Shown: positions 1 to 12,434, numbered from the stretch's first letter. The stretch is 64,000 nt of DNA from Arachis hypogaea (GCF_003086295.3 NC_092039.1:66731649-66795648), one strand, 5' to 3'. Notes: generated by a model not told the origin, from the letters alone. Numbers and translations are program-made.

Positions 1-2092
1 TTACTATTTTAATGTAGTTTCATGCATTTTCTTAGGAAATAAGCAAGTTTTAGATAAAAGAACACTTACATCTTGATTTAGACAAATATTGTGAATTTTA
101 CATTATTTCAAGAGAATTATGCAGGGAATGAATGTTAAATTGGATAATGCATGACTTCATGACTTGGATTAGAGCTTTGATGCACTTTATTTATGTAATT
201 TCAGGACAAAGGAAGCAAGGAAGAGCCACGTTAGCATCCACGTTAACCTAGTTAACGTAGGTACTAACGTGGAATAGGGATAAGCCTGCAGCGTTAATGT
301 GAAAAGTGGACACCAGTAACGCCCTCGAAGCCATCATGAGCCACGTTAATTGCCACGTTAACTACATTAACGTGGTAGTTAACGTGGAGACAAAAAAGAC
401 TCCAAGATGTGGCAATGAACCACGTTAAGAGCCATGTTAACTAAGTTAACGTGGACTCTAACGTGGAAGAGAGGAACAATGCCAACGTTAGTGACACTCA
501 CCTTTGTCACTAATGTTGGATCAAGCTTGCATTCCCACGTTAGTGGTCACGTTAAGACCAATGACGTGAAAGTTAACATGGAGTTGAAATTGATGAGCCA
601 ACGTTAGTGACACTCACCTTTGTCACTAACGTTGGGATGGAATTCATAACCCGGTTAAGAGCCACGTTAACTTAGTTAACGTGAGCTCTAACGTGAGGAC
701 TAGGGGCACAAGGCAACATCATTGGGAAAGATGAGTCCCAATAACGCTTGCGAAGATAAGACATAACCACGTTAAGAGCCACGTTAACTTAGTTAACGTG
801 AACTCTAACATGGGGGCTAAGGGCAGAAGGCAGCGTTATTGGGAAAGGTGAGTCCCAATAACGCTTGCGAAGGTTTGTAAGGCAATGTTAGTGGTCACGT
901 TAGTACCACTAACGTTGGAGTTAACGTAGGTCATGTGATGGGAATGTTAGTGAGAAAAGTGATTGCCACTAATGTTCTCGAACCCATAATGTCACTCAGC
1001 ATTAACGCCACTAACGCCCCAAGCTAAAGTCCATGCTTACATCACTTTCTCTCTGCAAATAAAGCTGAGCCCACTGAAGATTCCCAACTGCTTCAACTTA
1101 AGATATAAGGCCCGTATCCAAGACTTGCAGAATTGACTAGAAGACCAAGAAGAGTAGTATATATAGGAGTAGTTTTGAACTAGAAAGAGGTTGGCATATT
1201 GGAGAAAATTGCACTCTGTATATTTTACTTTTCTGTAATTTCTAGAGTTAGAATGTATCTTTCTTCGTCTTCATTTCCATTTTCCAGAGCTATGAACAAC
1301 TAAACCCCTTTCATTGGGTTAGGGAGCTCTGTTGTAATTTGATAGATCAATTATAGTTTTCATTATTCTTCTTCTTTCTTTTCTCTTGATCTTACTAGAA
1401 AGCTTTCGATCTTCATCTAATTGGATTGTTATCTTGGGAAAGAAACTCTCCATAATTGGATCTCCTCTGAGCCTTGGAAAAGGGATGAGGAGATCATGCT
1501 AGAAATGCTTTCTCATGTTGGACCAAATTGGGGTTTGGATGGGTATAGTGACATATAACCCTACCAACACTTTGATTTGGAAATACATGTGGTATAATCA
1601 GTGACCATACCTCATCTCTTCTCATGAGCAATTAAATCAATGAATTGGACAATTGTTCAAGTTTAGAGAGATTGGATTACCAAGGAATTGGGATTCAATC
1701 ACTTAAGATTGCCAAGGAGATCAATGAATGCATTGATTGAGGAAGAGATGAGAATGAACTTGATCCGGAGAATGCAATACCTCCTGAACCCAATGATTTT
1801 CCCATTTTACCCATTCTCTTTACTTTTTGTCATTTACTTTCATGCTAATCACCCCAATTCCCTATTTAAGATTCTGCACTTTATTTTCTGTCATTTACTT
1901 TCCCGCCATTTAATTTTTTGCAATTCTACATCCACTTTCTACTTAGCTCAACTAGAGTATTCTTCCAATTAAAATTTCTTGACCAATCAATCCCTGTGGG
2001 ATTCAACCTCACTCTATTGTGAGTTTTTACTTGATGACAATTCGGTATACTTACCGAAGAAAATTTGTTGAGAGACAAATTCTCATGCATCA
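1..2092 (+). mobile_element. LTR A, partial (LTR retrotransposon, + orientation)
   Basis: This is the right-hand part of a long terminal repeat whose start lies outside the window. Visible in order are a palindrome-rich array (217-1010), a TATATATA box (1158-1165), a long U/AT-rich region, a hairpin with the stem CTCAC/GTGAG (2008-2023), and the terminus TGCATCA at 2086-2092. The middle and tail resemble LTR D (18906-20748) and LTR E (24886-26636), which supports LTR identity. It abuts the 3' internal region of element B, so it inserted into B. It may be a solo LTR or the end of a full element to the left. No protein is encoded: the 94-codon frame at 1688-1972 is low-complexity LTR sequence. 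Confidence 0.75.
217..1010. repeat. Palindromic word array in LTR A
   Basis: Many irregularly spaced copies of short inverted words built on CCACGTTAA / TTAACGTGG and CACTAACGTTGG. Several form near-perfect hairpins, for example around 350-385 and 660-700. The array ends about 150 bp upstream of the TATA-like box, in the U3/enhancer position. Confidence 0.8.
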
Positions 2093-2734
2093 AGAGAATA
2101 TAGGGAAGAGTATAGCATTTGATAGGTGAGTGGTGTTTTGGGTAGAGTATTATAGAGATGTGTGAGGGGAGAAAGAGAGAGGTGGGGTAGGTGGGGATCC
2201 TGTGGGGTCCACAGATCCAGAGGTGTCAAGGATTTCTCATTCCTACACCATTTAGGCATGCAAAATGTCCTTAGACTGCAATTCTGGTGTTTAACACCAG
2301 ACTGCTGCCTGTTTCTGGCGTTAAATGCCATCTTTTATACCTTTCCTGGCGTTTAACGCCAACTTGGTGCCCTGTTCTGTCGTTAAATGCCAGTTTAGTG
2401 CCCATTTCTAGCGTTAAATGCCCAGAATAGTGCCAGACTGGGCGTTTAAAGCCAATCCTGCTACCCTTACTGGAGTTTAAATGCCAGTAAGTTCTTCCTC
2501 CAGGGTGTGCTATTTTTAATACTATTTTTGAATTTGCTTTGAGTATTGCAGTTGTTTTTGTGACTCCACATGATCATTAACCTAATGAAAACATAAAATA
2601 ATAATGGAAAATGGAAATTTAACATAGATAAATAAAAATTGGGTTGCCTCCTAATAAGTTCTTCTTTAAAGTCAATAGCTTGATAGTGGGCTCTCATGGA
2701 GCCTCACAGATAATCAGAGCATGGTTGTGGCCTC
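2093..2734 (-). mobile_element. Element B, 3' internal non-coding segment
   Basis: Read on the minus strand this is the region after the protease of element B. It contains the words GTGGGCTCTCATGGAGCCTCACAG (written here as a landmark at about 2676-2708), an array of GGCGTTTAACGCC palindromes (2285-2490) and the GTGGACCCCACAGG box (about 2195-2212). The same order is found in element J at 58980-59590, which fixes its identity. LTR A cuts it at 2092 and a solo LTR interrupts it at 2735. Confidence 0.8.
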
Positions 2735-5700
2735 TGATACGTAAAAATTAGATTTCACGTACAACCGGCAAGTATACCGGGTCGTATCAAGTAATAAAAC
2801 TCACAAAGAGTGAGGTCGATCCCACGGAGATTGGTAGATTAAGCAACTTTAGTTAAATGGTAGATTTAGTCAAGCAAACATAGTTTTGATTTCATGAGCA
2901 TTTTAATTTTTGAACATAATTGCAAGAATTTAAATGGCAAAGAATGTAAAGAAATAGAAGAGAGAAATAAAGTGAAAGTAAATAACGGAAACTTAAATTG
3001 CAAGAAACTTAAATGACATCAAAAGTAAATCGCAAGAAAATAAAGTGTTGAATTCTAAAGAGCAAAAGAGTAAATAGCAAGAAATAAAGAAACAGAATGT
3101 AAATGACAAGAATAATAAATTGCAAGAGTGTAAGAGGGAATTGGGCAATGGGTATTCAAGCACTAAGAGCAAAAGAAATGAGAATTAATGATAGAGAGGA
3201 TCATTAGGGATCAGAGATGCAAGTTTTCATGAATTGATGTTAGTCAAATCCTTCTCAATCATGGGTATAGATCCATGGCAAGTGGGTGATTGAATCCCAA
3301 TCTCTTGGTGATTCAATCTCTCTCAACATAACCAATTGCCACTCTTGTGATCTAATTGTTCATGAGAAGAGATGAGGCTCAAATCTAATCCAGCCACACA
3401 ATTCCCATAATCTCAACCAAGGAGAGTTACATCTCACATACTAACCAAGGTGTATTGATTAAAGAAATCATGAAAGGATGAACTCTAAACTGAGTTATGT
3501 GGCTCATTCCTCAAATTCACCACATAATTCATATAGATTAACCCCTCTCTCGATGGTGGTTGAATCTTTGAAGATCAAGAGTTCCCTCTTTAGATCAACC
3601 ACTAGAATTGAGGAGGAAAAGATGAGTTCACCAATTCATTCCAACAAGCAGAGCTCTTCCCCCTAATGAAAGTGGGGTTTAGTGAGTCATTGCTCCAATT
3701 TCAACAACAATTGCCATAAATCAAAATTAAACTAAATGCAAACAAAGATGAAGAAGAATAAAGAAAGGCTTAGAGCTTAAGAAAAATGAAGAAGAGAAAT
3801 TCCAAGAAGAACCAAAAATGCTCCCCGGGTATCCTCCCGGAAGTGCTCAAAAGTTCTCAAGTAAAAGTGCTAAAAGTATCAAAAAGTTCTAAGTGTCAAA
3901 AAGTGTAAAAGTCCCCCCAAGTACACCAATCTCTTCTATTTATATTACTCCTAAAACTCTTTCAAAGATCTTGAATTGGGTTAGCAATATGGGCTTCCTC
4001 TTTGTTGAATTCTTGGCTCAATTGGAAGAAGTGTTGCTAGACTTGGAAAGGAAGAGTTCATTCATCATGCTTCTGGCCCATTGGCTTGGCGTTTTTGTCA
4101 ATAACGCTGGCCTTAATGCACGTTGGCAACGTGCATCACAATTTCCTGGAAGTGAAGTTTGAGACTTGGGCGTTGCTAGCCCAAGTTGTTGCTAACAACT
4201 TGCTTTTCCTCTTCTTGGCTCTACTTTCATGCTAAATGTAGCCCAGAATTTGAGTGTCAACCTTCTGCTTCAATATGGACTATTATACATCATTGGAAAG
4301 CTCTTGATGTCTATTTTCCAATGCCACTGGAATCACCTCAATTGGACTTTCTTAGCTCAAGTTATGCTTCCTCAAAGAAGGTAAGGTTAAGCTGCCAAGT
4401 TGTTGCCAAAAACGCACCTTCACTCCCAAGTTGGCAACGTGCCCGTGCCTAACCTCCCAAGGCAGGGACTTGGGGCTGGCGTTGCTGCAAAACACGCCCC
4501 CTTGCTAGCACGTTGGCAACGTGCTCGTGCCCCCCTCCAGGGCTCATCTCTAGCCTTCTTGAATTTCAACTTCATGTTCTTGTTTTTAGGGCCTAAAGAT
4601 GACTCTGGTTTGGCTTCAATTTTGTGCTCCACCATAGACTATTATATATGGTTGAAAAGCTCTGAATGTTAGCTTTCCAACGCAACTGGAAGCACTCAAT
4701 TTGGATCTCTGTAGCTCAAGATATCTTCCATTGAAGAGGACATGGTCAGGCTGCCTTGTTGGAGTTGTTGTGGATAACGCCCCTATATTCCAAGTTAGCA
4801 ACGTGCTGCCTTCTTTCTTTACCATCCAAAGCTTCCTGGCGTTGTTGCTAAACACGCCAATGTTTTCTTGAGTTGGCAACGTGCTCGATGCTTCTTCAAG
4901 GCTCTAAACATTGCTTCCCACGTTGGCAACGTGGCTGGCAAAGCTTCCTGGCGTTGGCAACGTGGTTGGCGAGGCTTCCTGGCGTTGGCAACGTGGTTGG
5001 CAAGGCTTCCTGGCATTGGCAACGTGGTTGGCACCAAGACTTGGCGTTGGCAACTTGATTGGCACCAAGACTTGGCTGGCAGCACATTATGGCGTTGGCA
5101 ACTTGGCTGGCAGCACATTCTGGCGTTGGCAACTTGGCTGGCAGCACATTCTGGCGTTGGCAACTTGGCTGGCACCCAAGACTTGGTGCCTAGCCAAGCA
5201 ACCATTTCTGGCGTTGCCAAGGAACACGCCAATGATAGTGGCGTTGGCAACGTGCTCGAGGTTGTTTCCTATGGTGCCAAAGTTGCTTGGCGTTGCCTTG
5301 AATAACGCCTATGGTTCTTGGCGTTGGCAACGCTCTCGAGCTCCTCTTCAAGGCTTCATTCTTGTTGCTTGGCGTTGCCTTGAATAACGCCAGTGAAGTA
5401 GCACGTTGGCAACGTGCTCGAGCTTCCTGGCTGGGCAAAGTTCCTTGTTTGTGTGGCGTTGCCTAGGGACACGCCTATGGTTCCTGGCGTTGGCAATGCC
5501 CTCGAAGCTCCTTCATGGCCCAAGTTCCTTGCTTGTGTGCGTTGTCCATAATAACTCACTCCTTTCTCCAAGTTGGCAACGCCAACTTCTCTTCCAAGGC
5601 TGCCTGGCGTTACCTTCAACAACGCAGCCTATTCTTCAAGTTGGCAACGCCAACTTTGCTTCTCCAGGGCTGCCTGGCGTTGCCTTCAACAACGCCCCCT

Positions 5701-6108
5701 TTTCCCAAGTTGGCAACGCCAACTTCTTGCAAGGCTGCCTGGCGTTGCCTTCAATAACGCCCCCTTTTCCCAAGTTGGCAACGCCAACAACTTTTTTTTT
5801 CTTCTTGCCCAGCTTGCATCATTCTTGCTTCCATGCTTCCTTGTTTCATCACCTATCATCAACAAAGGAAATAGCTTCAAAGTCTTACCAATTCATGAAA
5901 TAAATTTCATGAGATTCATTCATACTCATTCATGTATGTATTCTTTAAATCATTTGCATGAATTTGGCTAGCATCAACATGTTCTTTGGTGTTCTCATGC
6001 ATGAAGATAAAACTCATAAAAGGACTTGTTTATTTAGAGAAAATGAGTGAAATTAAGCTAAAACCAACTAAACTAACTAGCTAATATAACAAATATGCAA
6101 TTGCATCA
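2735..6108 (-). mobile_element. Solo LTR, 3.37 kb, minus orientation
   Basis: The ends are TGATACG at 2735 and GCATCA at 6108, flanked by a perfect 5-bp target duplication GCCTC at 2730-2734 and 6109-6113. Removing it joins the sequence exactly as in the uninterrupted paralogue in element F (around 27550). Orientation follows from the hairpin and GATCGACC box at 2800-2820, which read in minus orientation as in other LTR ends. A TATTTATA (TATAAATA on minus) lies at 3937-3944. Most of the U3 is a 1.7-kb word array (4080-5795). With no internal region or second LTR, it is a product of LTR-LTR recombination. Confidence 0.9.
4080..5795. repeat. GGCGTTGGCAACGTGG word array in the solo LTR
   Basis: Dozens of copies of CTGGCGTTGGCAACG and of GGCGTTGCC...AACGCC, spaced irregularly at about 30-70 bp. 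The words are partly self-complementary (GTTGGCAAC, GGCAACGCC). All long reading frames in this interval, on both strands, are by-products of the repeat and show no protein family. The array ends about 140 bp from the TATA-like box on the U3 side. Confidence 0.85.
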
Positions 6109-6720
6109 GCCTCTCAACACCAAACATAGAGTTTAGTTGTGGTCTCCCAACATCAAACTTAGAGTTTGAATGTGGGGGCTTTGTTTGACTCTGTATTGAG
6201 AGAAGCTTTTCATGCTTCTCCATGTGTACAGAAGGAGAACCTTGAGTCTTGAATACAAGGTAGTCCTCATTTAATTGAAGGACTAACTCTCCTCTATCAA
6301 CATTAATCATAGCTTTTGCTGTGGCTAGGAAAGGTCTGCCAAGGATGATGGATTCATCCCCATCCTTCCCAGTGTCTAGGATTATGAAATCAGCAGGGAT
6401 GTCAAGGCCTTCAACCCTCATTAGCACGTCCTCTACTAGTCTATGAGCCTGTTTCATTGATTTGACTGCCATCTCTAGTGAGATTCTTGTAGCTTGTACC
6501 TCAAAGATTCCTAGTTTCTCTATTACATAGAGTGGCATGAGGTTAATACCTGACCCTAGGTCACACAGAGCCTTCTCAAAGGTCATGGTGCCTATGGTAC
6601 AAGGTATTAAGAATTTACCATGATCTTGTTTCTTTTGAGGTAAAGTTTGCTGGACCCAGGTATTCAGTTCATTAATGAGCAATGGAGGTTCATCCTCCTA
6701 AGTCTCATTACCAAATAGCT
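6109..6720 (-). pseudogene. Element B protease region (retropepsin-like)
   Basis: Minus-strand frame of about 200 codons ending at 6077 within the adjoining solo LTR; the genuine element B part ends at about 6114. It holds the aspartic-protease core CDLGSGINLMPL at about 6524-6560, then the typical downstream strands ADFIILDTG and IILGRPFLATA, and ends in acidic/repeat sequence. This is the clan-AA protease fused downstream of gag in Athila-like Ty3-gypsy elements; it would mature the gag protein in the virus-like particle. Upstream, the acidic linker seen in element F (28140-28410) is missing from B because of an internal deletion at about 6740. No reverse transcriptase follows. The copy is defective. 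Confidence 0.8.
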
Positions 6721-6739
6721 TGGCATTCAGTTTTGGGAT

Positions 6740-8111
6740 TCTCTTCTGTATTGCTAGGGAGAGTGCTAGGAGGAATTTTAGTAACCCTTTTACTCAACTG
6801 ACCTACTTGTGCCTCCAAGTTTCTGATGGAGGACCTTGTTTCATTCATGAAACTGAGAGTGGCCTTAGATAGATCAGAGACTATATTTGCTAAGCTAGAT
6901 GGATTCTGCTCAGAATTCTCTGTCTGTTGCTGGGAGGATGATGGAAAAGGCTTGCCATTGCTAAACCTGTTTCTTCCACTATTATTGTTGTTAAAGCCTT
7001 GTTGAGGCTTTTGTTGATCCTTCCATGAGAAATTTGGATGATTTCTCCATGACGGATTCTAGGTGTTTCCATAGGCTTCACCCATGTAATTCACCTCTGC
7101 CATTGCAGGGTTCTCAGGATCATAAGCTTCTTCTTCAGAAGATGCTTCTTTAGTACTGTTGGATATAGCTTGCAATCCATTCAGACTCTGAGAAATCATA
7201 TTGACTTGTTGAGTCAACATTTTGTTCTAAGCCAATATGGCATTCAGAGCATCAATTTCAAGAACTCCCTTCCTCTGAGGCGTCCTATTATTTATCGGAT
7301 ACCTTTCAGAGGTGTACATAAACTAGTTATTTGCAACCATTTCAATGAGTTCTTGAGCTTCTACGGGCATTTTCTTCAGGTGAATAGATCCACCTGCAGA
7401 ATGGTCCAATGGCATCTTAGACAATTTAGACAGACCATCATAGAATATATCCAGGATAGTCCATTCTGAGAGCATGTCAAAAGGACACTTTTTGGTCAGT
7501 TGCTTGTATCTTTCCCAAGCTTCATAGAGGGATTCACCTTCTTTTTGCCTGAAGGTTTGAACATCCATTCTAAGCTTGCTCAGCCTTTGAGGAGGAAAGA
7601 ATTTAGCTAAGAAAGTCATGACCAGCTTATCCCAAGAGTCCAGGCTATCTCTAGGTTGAGAGTCCAACCATATTCTAGCTCTGTCTCTTACAGCAAAAGG
7701 GGAAAGCATAAGCTTGTAGACCTTGGGATCAACTCCATTGGTCTTAACAGTATCACAGATCTGCAAGAATTCAGTTAAGAACTGATAAGGATCTTCTGAT
7801 AAAAGTCCATAAAACTTGCAATTCTGTTGTATTAGAGAAACTAATTGAGGCTTTAGCTCAAAATTGTTTGCTCCAATGGCAGGGATTGAGATGCTTCTTC
7901 CATGGAAGTTGGAAGTTGGTGCAGTGTAGTCACCAAGCATCTTCCTTGCATTGTTATTGTTGTTGGGTTCGGCCATTACTTCTTTTCCGAAATTCTCTGT
8001 AAAGTTTTCTCTGGATTTTTGTGCTTTAGCTTCTCTTAGCTTCTTCTTCAGAGTCCTTTCAGGTTCAGGGTCATCTTCAACAAGAATGTTCTTGTCCTTG
8101 CTCCTGCTCAT
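6740..8111 (-). pseudogene. gag: Element B gag (Retrotrans_gag-like)
   Basis: ATG at 8111 (MSRSKDKNILVE) is the same start as in F and J. An open frame of 262 codons runs to a TAG at 7323-7325, where the related copies have a glutamine codon; the frame then continues with further breaks to about 6740. Residues about 70-230 contain the gag capsid-like domain (ANNFELKPQL, WLDSQP, FFPPQRLSKLR, SLYEAWERYK), followed by an Asn/Ser-rich linker and a short coiled coil (SSIRNLEAQVGQLSK). Gag forms the cytoplasmic particle that packages element RNA. No zinc knuckle is seen. It is decayed by at least one stop and an internal deletion. Confidence 0.85.
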
Positions 8112-8179
8112 ATGAAAAAGAAGAGAACAGAAAGAAAGAGGAATCCTCTATGTCACAGTATAGAGATTCCTTAAGGTGT
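8112..8179 (-). other. Element B leader, gag-proximal part
   Basis: Short stretch upstream of the gag ATG, matching element F at 29799-29867. It ends at TGT (8177-8179), the 3-bp target duplication of the CACTA transposon. Confidence 0.75.
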
Positions 8180-8261
8180 CACTACAAGAAAAACACCCAT
8201 TCAGGTACACTTGAAAAGTGTAGCTAAAAGTAAAAAAAAATGATGCCTTAGGCTACGGCTA

Positions 8262-8580
8262 CGCTTTTTGGGCTACGGCTACGCTTTTTGGGGTGATTCC
8301 TATTCGGCCGTTGCCTATTCTCAAAGGCTACGCTTTTCTGCACCAAGGGCTACACTTTTGGCGTTTGAGAATAGGCTACGCTTTTCAAGTGATGCTGTTC
8401 AGGATCAAAGGCTACGCTTTTCAGCTTTCATTCTTCCAGAATAGGCTACGCTTTTCAACGCTACTGTATCACTTGTAAAGCGTAGCCCCATTGTATCCCA
8501 TAGCTACTTTTTATAAGCGTAGCCTTAGGTCCCTCTTTTTTTTTTTTGGTATACTATAGCTATTGTATATAAGTGTAGCC
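8262..8580. repeat. CACTA left subterminal repeats
   Basis: About ten copies of GGCTACGCTTTT or its complement AAAGCGTAGCC in both orientations. In this superfamily such repeats are the transposase-binding sites. The region ends just before an (AT)n microsatellite at 8597-8631. Confidence 0.85.
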
Positions 8581-8592
8581 TTAGGTCTTTTT

Positions 8593-8635
<43 letters not shown>

Positions 8636-10439
8636 AATTATTAATACAACATAATAGTTAATATGGTTACATGTATAATAATTCTGTATTTTTTATTAAA
8701 TGAATTAAATATTATAAAAAAAATAAATACATAATTATACTAAATAATTTCTTTAAATAATAAAAATTATCTCTAACCAAAATATATTTATATTATAATA
8801 ATGATCCAAAAGTACTAGAATGAAGTTAATTGTAAAAATTCATACATCTCACACTAAAGTAAGCATAGCCATATCAAAATAACCATAATACCACTTAGAA
8901 TTTACTACTAATGCTCTACAAAAAAGATCCTACATAAATATCTTCTAATAAAAGTCATTAGTCAACCATACATGTATCCATTCCCAACACTACTCTATCT
9001 TAGCCAATAAACGACAATAATAATCAACTTAATCTTCGTTATTATCCTGCATAATTATATAGAAAAATAGTTAGAAAAATATTCATAATGACATTCGCAA
9101 TTATAAAAATTAAAAAATCAAACTCAAAACAATCAATGACTAATATCATTAATTCTTTCTGTATAGTGTACAAGTTTCACCAATGCATAGTAGTGTTTCA
9201 CAAATCTAAATTTAGAATTCAAAAATAAAAAAAGCATAACCTATGATTGCGATAAGAATTGCACAAAATCAGATTATGGGTTCCATGTGATTGCATACAG
9301 TGCCCTCCCTTGTCTGCCAGTTACTATGCCCCTCTGGTATACTGCCTAATCCTGTTCATCCATCTATCTATCTATCTATATGATTTGCTATGGTTGTTAA
9401 AACTGTAATATTATGGTAGCAATTGCAATTGTGTGATTGTAGCAATTTAAAACTATAATTTAGAATTTCATCATGCAAGAACTACTTATGTTTGAATGGT
9501 AGGCTTTGAAGGGAATGTACATAGTTCTTGTTTTTGAAGTTAGAAAGTTATAATATAAGCCATTAGTCTCTAGAATGCTGTTTGAGTCGAGTCTGGCTTT
9601 ACTACAGGGGAAAGCTCCCAAAATACCAGGTGTTTTTTTAATAATAATAAATAATAAAACAATCTGTCACACTCATACATGGGATTTTGTTTAAGGTAAA
9701 TAAATGTTGAACCACTTGAATTAACAAAGTGTAACGTAATGTAAACCAACCACTTGAGCAAGTGCCAACATATATATATTATATTGAAGATGAAAACCCT
9801 TGTCCCTCTAAAACTCTCCTTTCTAAACATAGCCTTAATTGGAAATCAAATTGTTAATAGGAGGCCAATCATGACAATTCCCCTAGTGTTAATCTCACAG
9901 TAATATCAATCAAGATATCCGATCAAAAGACTAATTTAACACTTCTTATTTAATTTTTTAACTCTTCTTCCTCCTATTTATTTACAGCATGATTAATGAA
10001 TCATTAACAATAAAACACAAAATATAATCAAAGTCTAGGAAAATATTACCAAGCCTTTGAATTTGAATTTTCCTATTTAATCATTTTTCTTACTTTACAG
10101 TACAAAAGGTTACACAGAGTAGCTCATCAAATTCACATCCATTTACTTAAATAATACTGACACATTTCATCAAACATCTGGTGAACAAAAGCATTCTCAA
10201 CAGCTAGCTCAAACAACTAAACCAAATAAGCTAACAGAAGCAAAATAACTGTAAAAATTATAGACAAAAAAATTGTAATTGCCATATGCAACCATTTAAC
10301 CACAAATTCAGCACAATCATCATTTAGCAAGAATTAAATTGATATAATCAAACGGAATTAGGACCTAGCAGCAGCAACAATTAAATCATTCAAGAGACAA
10401 GGGCAAAACAACAAAATGGGGTAGAAAAAAAAAGACAAC
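8581..10439. other. CACTA interior, AT-rich, no gene seen
   Basis: AT-rich DNA with an (AT)n tract at 8597-8631 and a TCTA microsatellite at about 9360-9378. The only frame of note (minus, 9570-9830, 86 codons) has no recognisable domain and looks random. Confidence 0.6.
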
Positions 10440-10720
10440 TTAGAAGAAGGTGGAAATTAAGGCAGAACCGGATAGCACAGGGCAGACGAGCAGCAGGAAG
10501 AATCGAAGAAGGCAAAAGGTGAGTCGTGGTCCTCGTGGTCTAAGTTAAGGGTGTTCATGGGCCAGGTGAAGAAGGAAGCGGCGATGGAGTTCACAGCTCA
10601 GCGGCTGCGAAACAGAGGACCGGTGGCGAAGATAGCAGACGCTGGTAGACTGGTGGTGCTGGGTGAGCAGCGAGAAGTAGATAGAAGTAAAAATAAGATG
10701 TTTCTATAATCAGATGACTG
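10440..10720 (+). other. Gene-like GC-richer segment in the CACTA
   Basis: A GC-richer island inside AT-rich DNA, with a short open frame beginning ATGGGCCAGGTGAAG near 10547 (about 50 codons, to about 10710). I do not recognise the product. Composition suggests a captured host fragment, but random origin is not excluded. Confidence 0.3.
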
Positions 10721-11840
10721 AAAGAAGTAAAAATAAAAATAAATAAATAAGTTCTTCATATGTTCAAATTCATCTATAAAATAGTTTGCAGTAAGAATGT
10801 TTGTCTTTATTCAATTCCTTTGTAGACATCAACATTATTCTTGGACAAACATTTGGGTCTCTATTCAATACTATCCTTATACTTACCAGATAACAGGAGG
10901 TTTATGTCAGCAATATTGAGGTTATTTTATACGAGTTGACCTTGCACTTTTATATATTAGTTTTTAATTTAAGTTATCAAGAACTTATTTTAAAATCATA
11001 TAAACAATTAAGTCAAAACAATTAAGTCAAAACTAAAACACTGGATTAGTATAAGCCAAATTCATCTTAAAAATAAATTTTATGTACCTATAACTGATTT
11101 GTCTGAGCAATCAACCTCTCGGGAATGCTCATCAAATACTACATTTTCCAAGACTGCCAATCACACCAAATAAAAGATTAAATCAAAATGCATTTCTCAA
11201 TTCTCACTAGTCCAAAGTATACTTTGACAATCCACCATTCAATCTCTTTCATGTTCCAGTTAGAGAGAAATGATAGAAATAAAAGTCAAAATAAGCAAAG
11301 ATGAAATCGCAAAAACTACTCATGCTAAATTTCATAGAATATACAGAACATTGAGAACAAAATTGGAAATAAAACTGATTTTTGTTTAAACCATGTTGTA
11401 GATGTACAAATTAACATGTCCTTAAAATGAATCAAGCAAGAATATATTATTATTTTTTCAGTTGTTCACTTTTTTATAATAGATGATGATACAGAACAGC
11501 AGCATTAATGCATAAAAGTTTAGTAAAAGAAGAAGTATAAAAAGGCAGTCACAAACACCATTAAAAAGTGAAAACTAACAAGCGATGATACATCTTTATT
11601 ATTACTAGCTATAGTAAATAACACCCATAATAAAGCAGAAGAAGGAGTTTTTGCAAGCTTGGATTAATTTCATTATTAACATCACTACTAGGATGTGGAG
11701 CTGGAGGTCATGGAGGTAGAACTCAGATTAAAGAATTATTTGTTACAACACAAATTAGAACTTATTAGAACACAAATTAAACATGGGATGGATGACATGA
11801 TATACAAACCATATTGAAGAAGCTGAGTACTCTATCTTAC
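10721..11840. other. CACTA interior, AT-rich, nothing recognised
   Basis: AT-rich sequence with no open frame or repeat I can name. It could be intronic DNA carried along with the neighbouring captured exons. Confidence 0.5.
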
Positions 11841-11918
11841 CTTTGATTGGTTGGACCTCTCGAGCTGCAGGAAGGCCATGCAAGCCAAAACTAACAATGC
11901 AATAAAAATCCCCTTCAT
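11841..11918 (-). pseudogene. Possible captured exon encoding a signal-peptide-like segment
   Basis: On the minus strand an ATG at 11918 opens 26 codons that read MKGIFIALLVLACMAFLQLE and a few polar residues. That is a basic start followed by a hydrophobic core, as in a secretion signal. The frame ends exactly at AAG followed by GTAAGA (11839-11840 is the GT), a strong plant 5' splice-site match. I do not know the gene. Chance is possible for so short a stretch; the coincidence of signal-like peptide and donor site is the only support. It is on the same strand as the TIM9-like exon 420 bp away. Confidence 0.35.
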
Positions 11919-12339
11919 GCTGTGATTATTGAAAGGTATCAAGAAAAATTGAACACTTTTTTACAATCTAGTTAAATCTAAAGAGACAAGCAAAATTGGA
12001 TGAATAGATCTTGCAAAAATTAATCAAAAACACCCAACAAAAGAAAAATAAATCAAGAGAGTAAAGAAAGCATAGTGGATTGGCAAAGTTAGCAAAAGCA
12101 AATGCAGATCATTAGATCAGTGTAATACATGAAAATTCTGAGAAATTGACGTGAAGGAGATGAATAAGCACTTAAAAATATGTTCCTTTTGCTTCACTCA
12201 AATTTTAACTCCAGTTGGCACAGTCTCAGAGAAAGACCAAACTTTGAAATGCTGAATTCAATTATAGGAATATTTAGGAACATGAAGCTCAACTCAAAAC
12301 ACATGGAATTGGTTAACAGATAGAGTGAAGAGGAGGTAC

Positions 12340-12434
12340 CTGTCACAGATTTGAACTTGTTCCATCATGGACGCCATTCTTTGCTGATAAGCTTCTGGAA
12401 GTGATTCCAAACCAGCTAACATGCTCTTATCCAT
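12340..12434 (-). pseudogene. TIM9: Captured first exon resembling TIM9
   Basis: Minus-strand ATG at 12434 opens 31 codons and two bases: MDKSMLAGLESLPEAY, then QQRMASMMEQVQICD, followed immediately by GTACCT (donor GT at 12338-12339). The spacing of MD-SM-AGL--LPE and MASM--Q-Q--D agrees with the N-terminus of plant TIM9, the small Tim chaperone of the mitochondrial intermembrane space that escorts carrier proteins to the TIM22 complex. The twin CX3C segment that defines the family is encoded downstream in the gene and is not visible here, so the copy is a fragment and cannot make a working protein. Identification is from memory of the family; the match is short but patterned. Confidence 0.65.

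Noticed and set aside
4900..5300. CRISPR-like array of short repeats with spacers
   Set aside because: Spacing and repeat are irregular, spacers are related to each other, and the host is a plant; it is an LTR word array.
4819..5903. Overlapping open frames of 80-165 codons on both strands
   Set aside because: They arise from the GGCGTTGGCAACG repeat: the peptides are permutations of WRWQ, GVGN and LPT. No start context or family.
8597..8631. (AT)n tract as an origin or regulatory site
   Set aside because: Simple microsatellite; another at 21239-21288.
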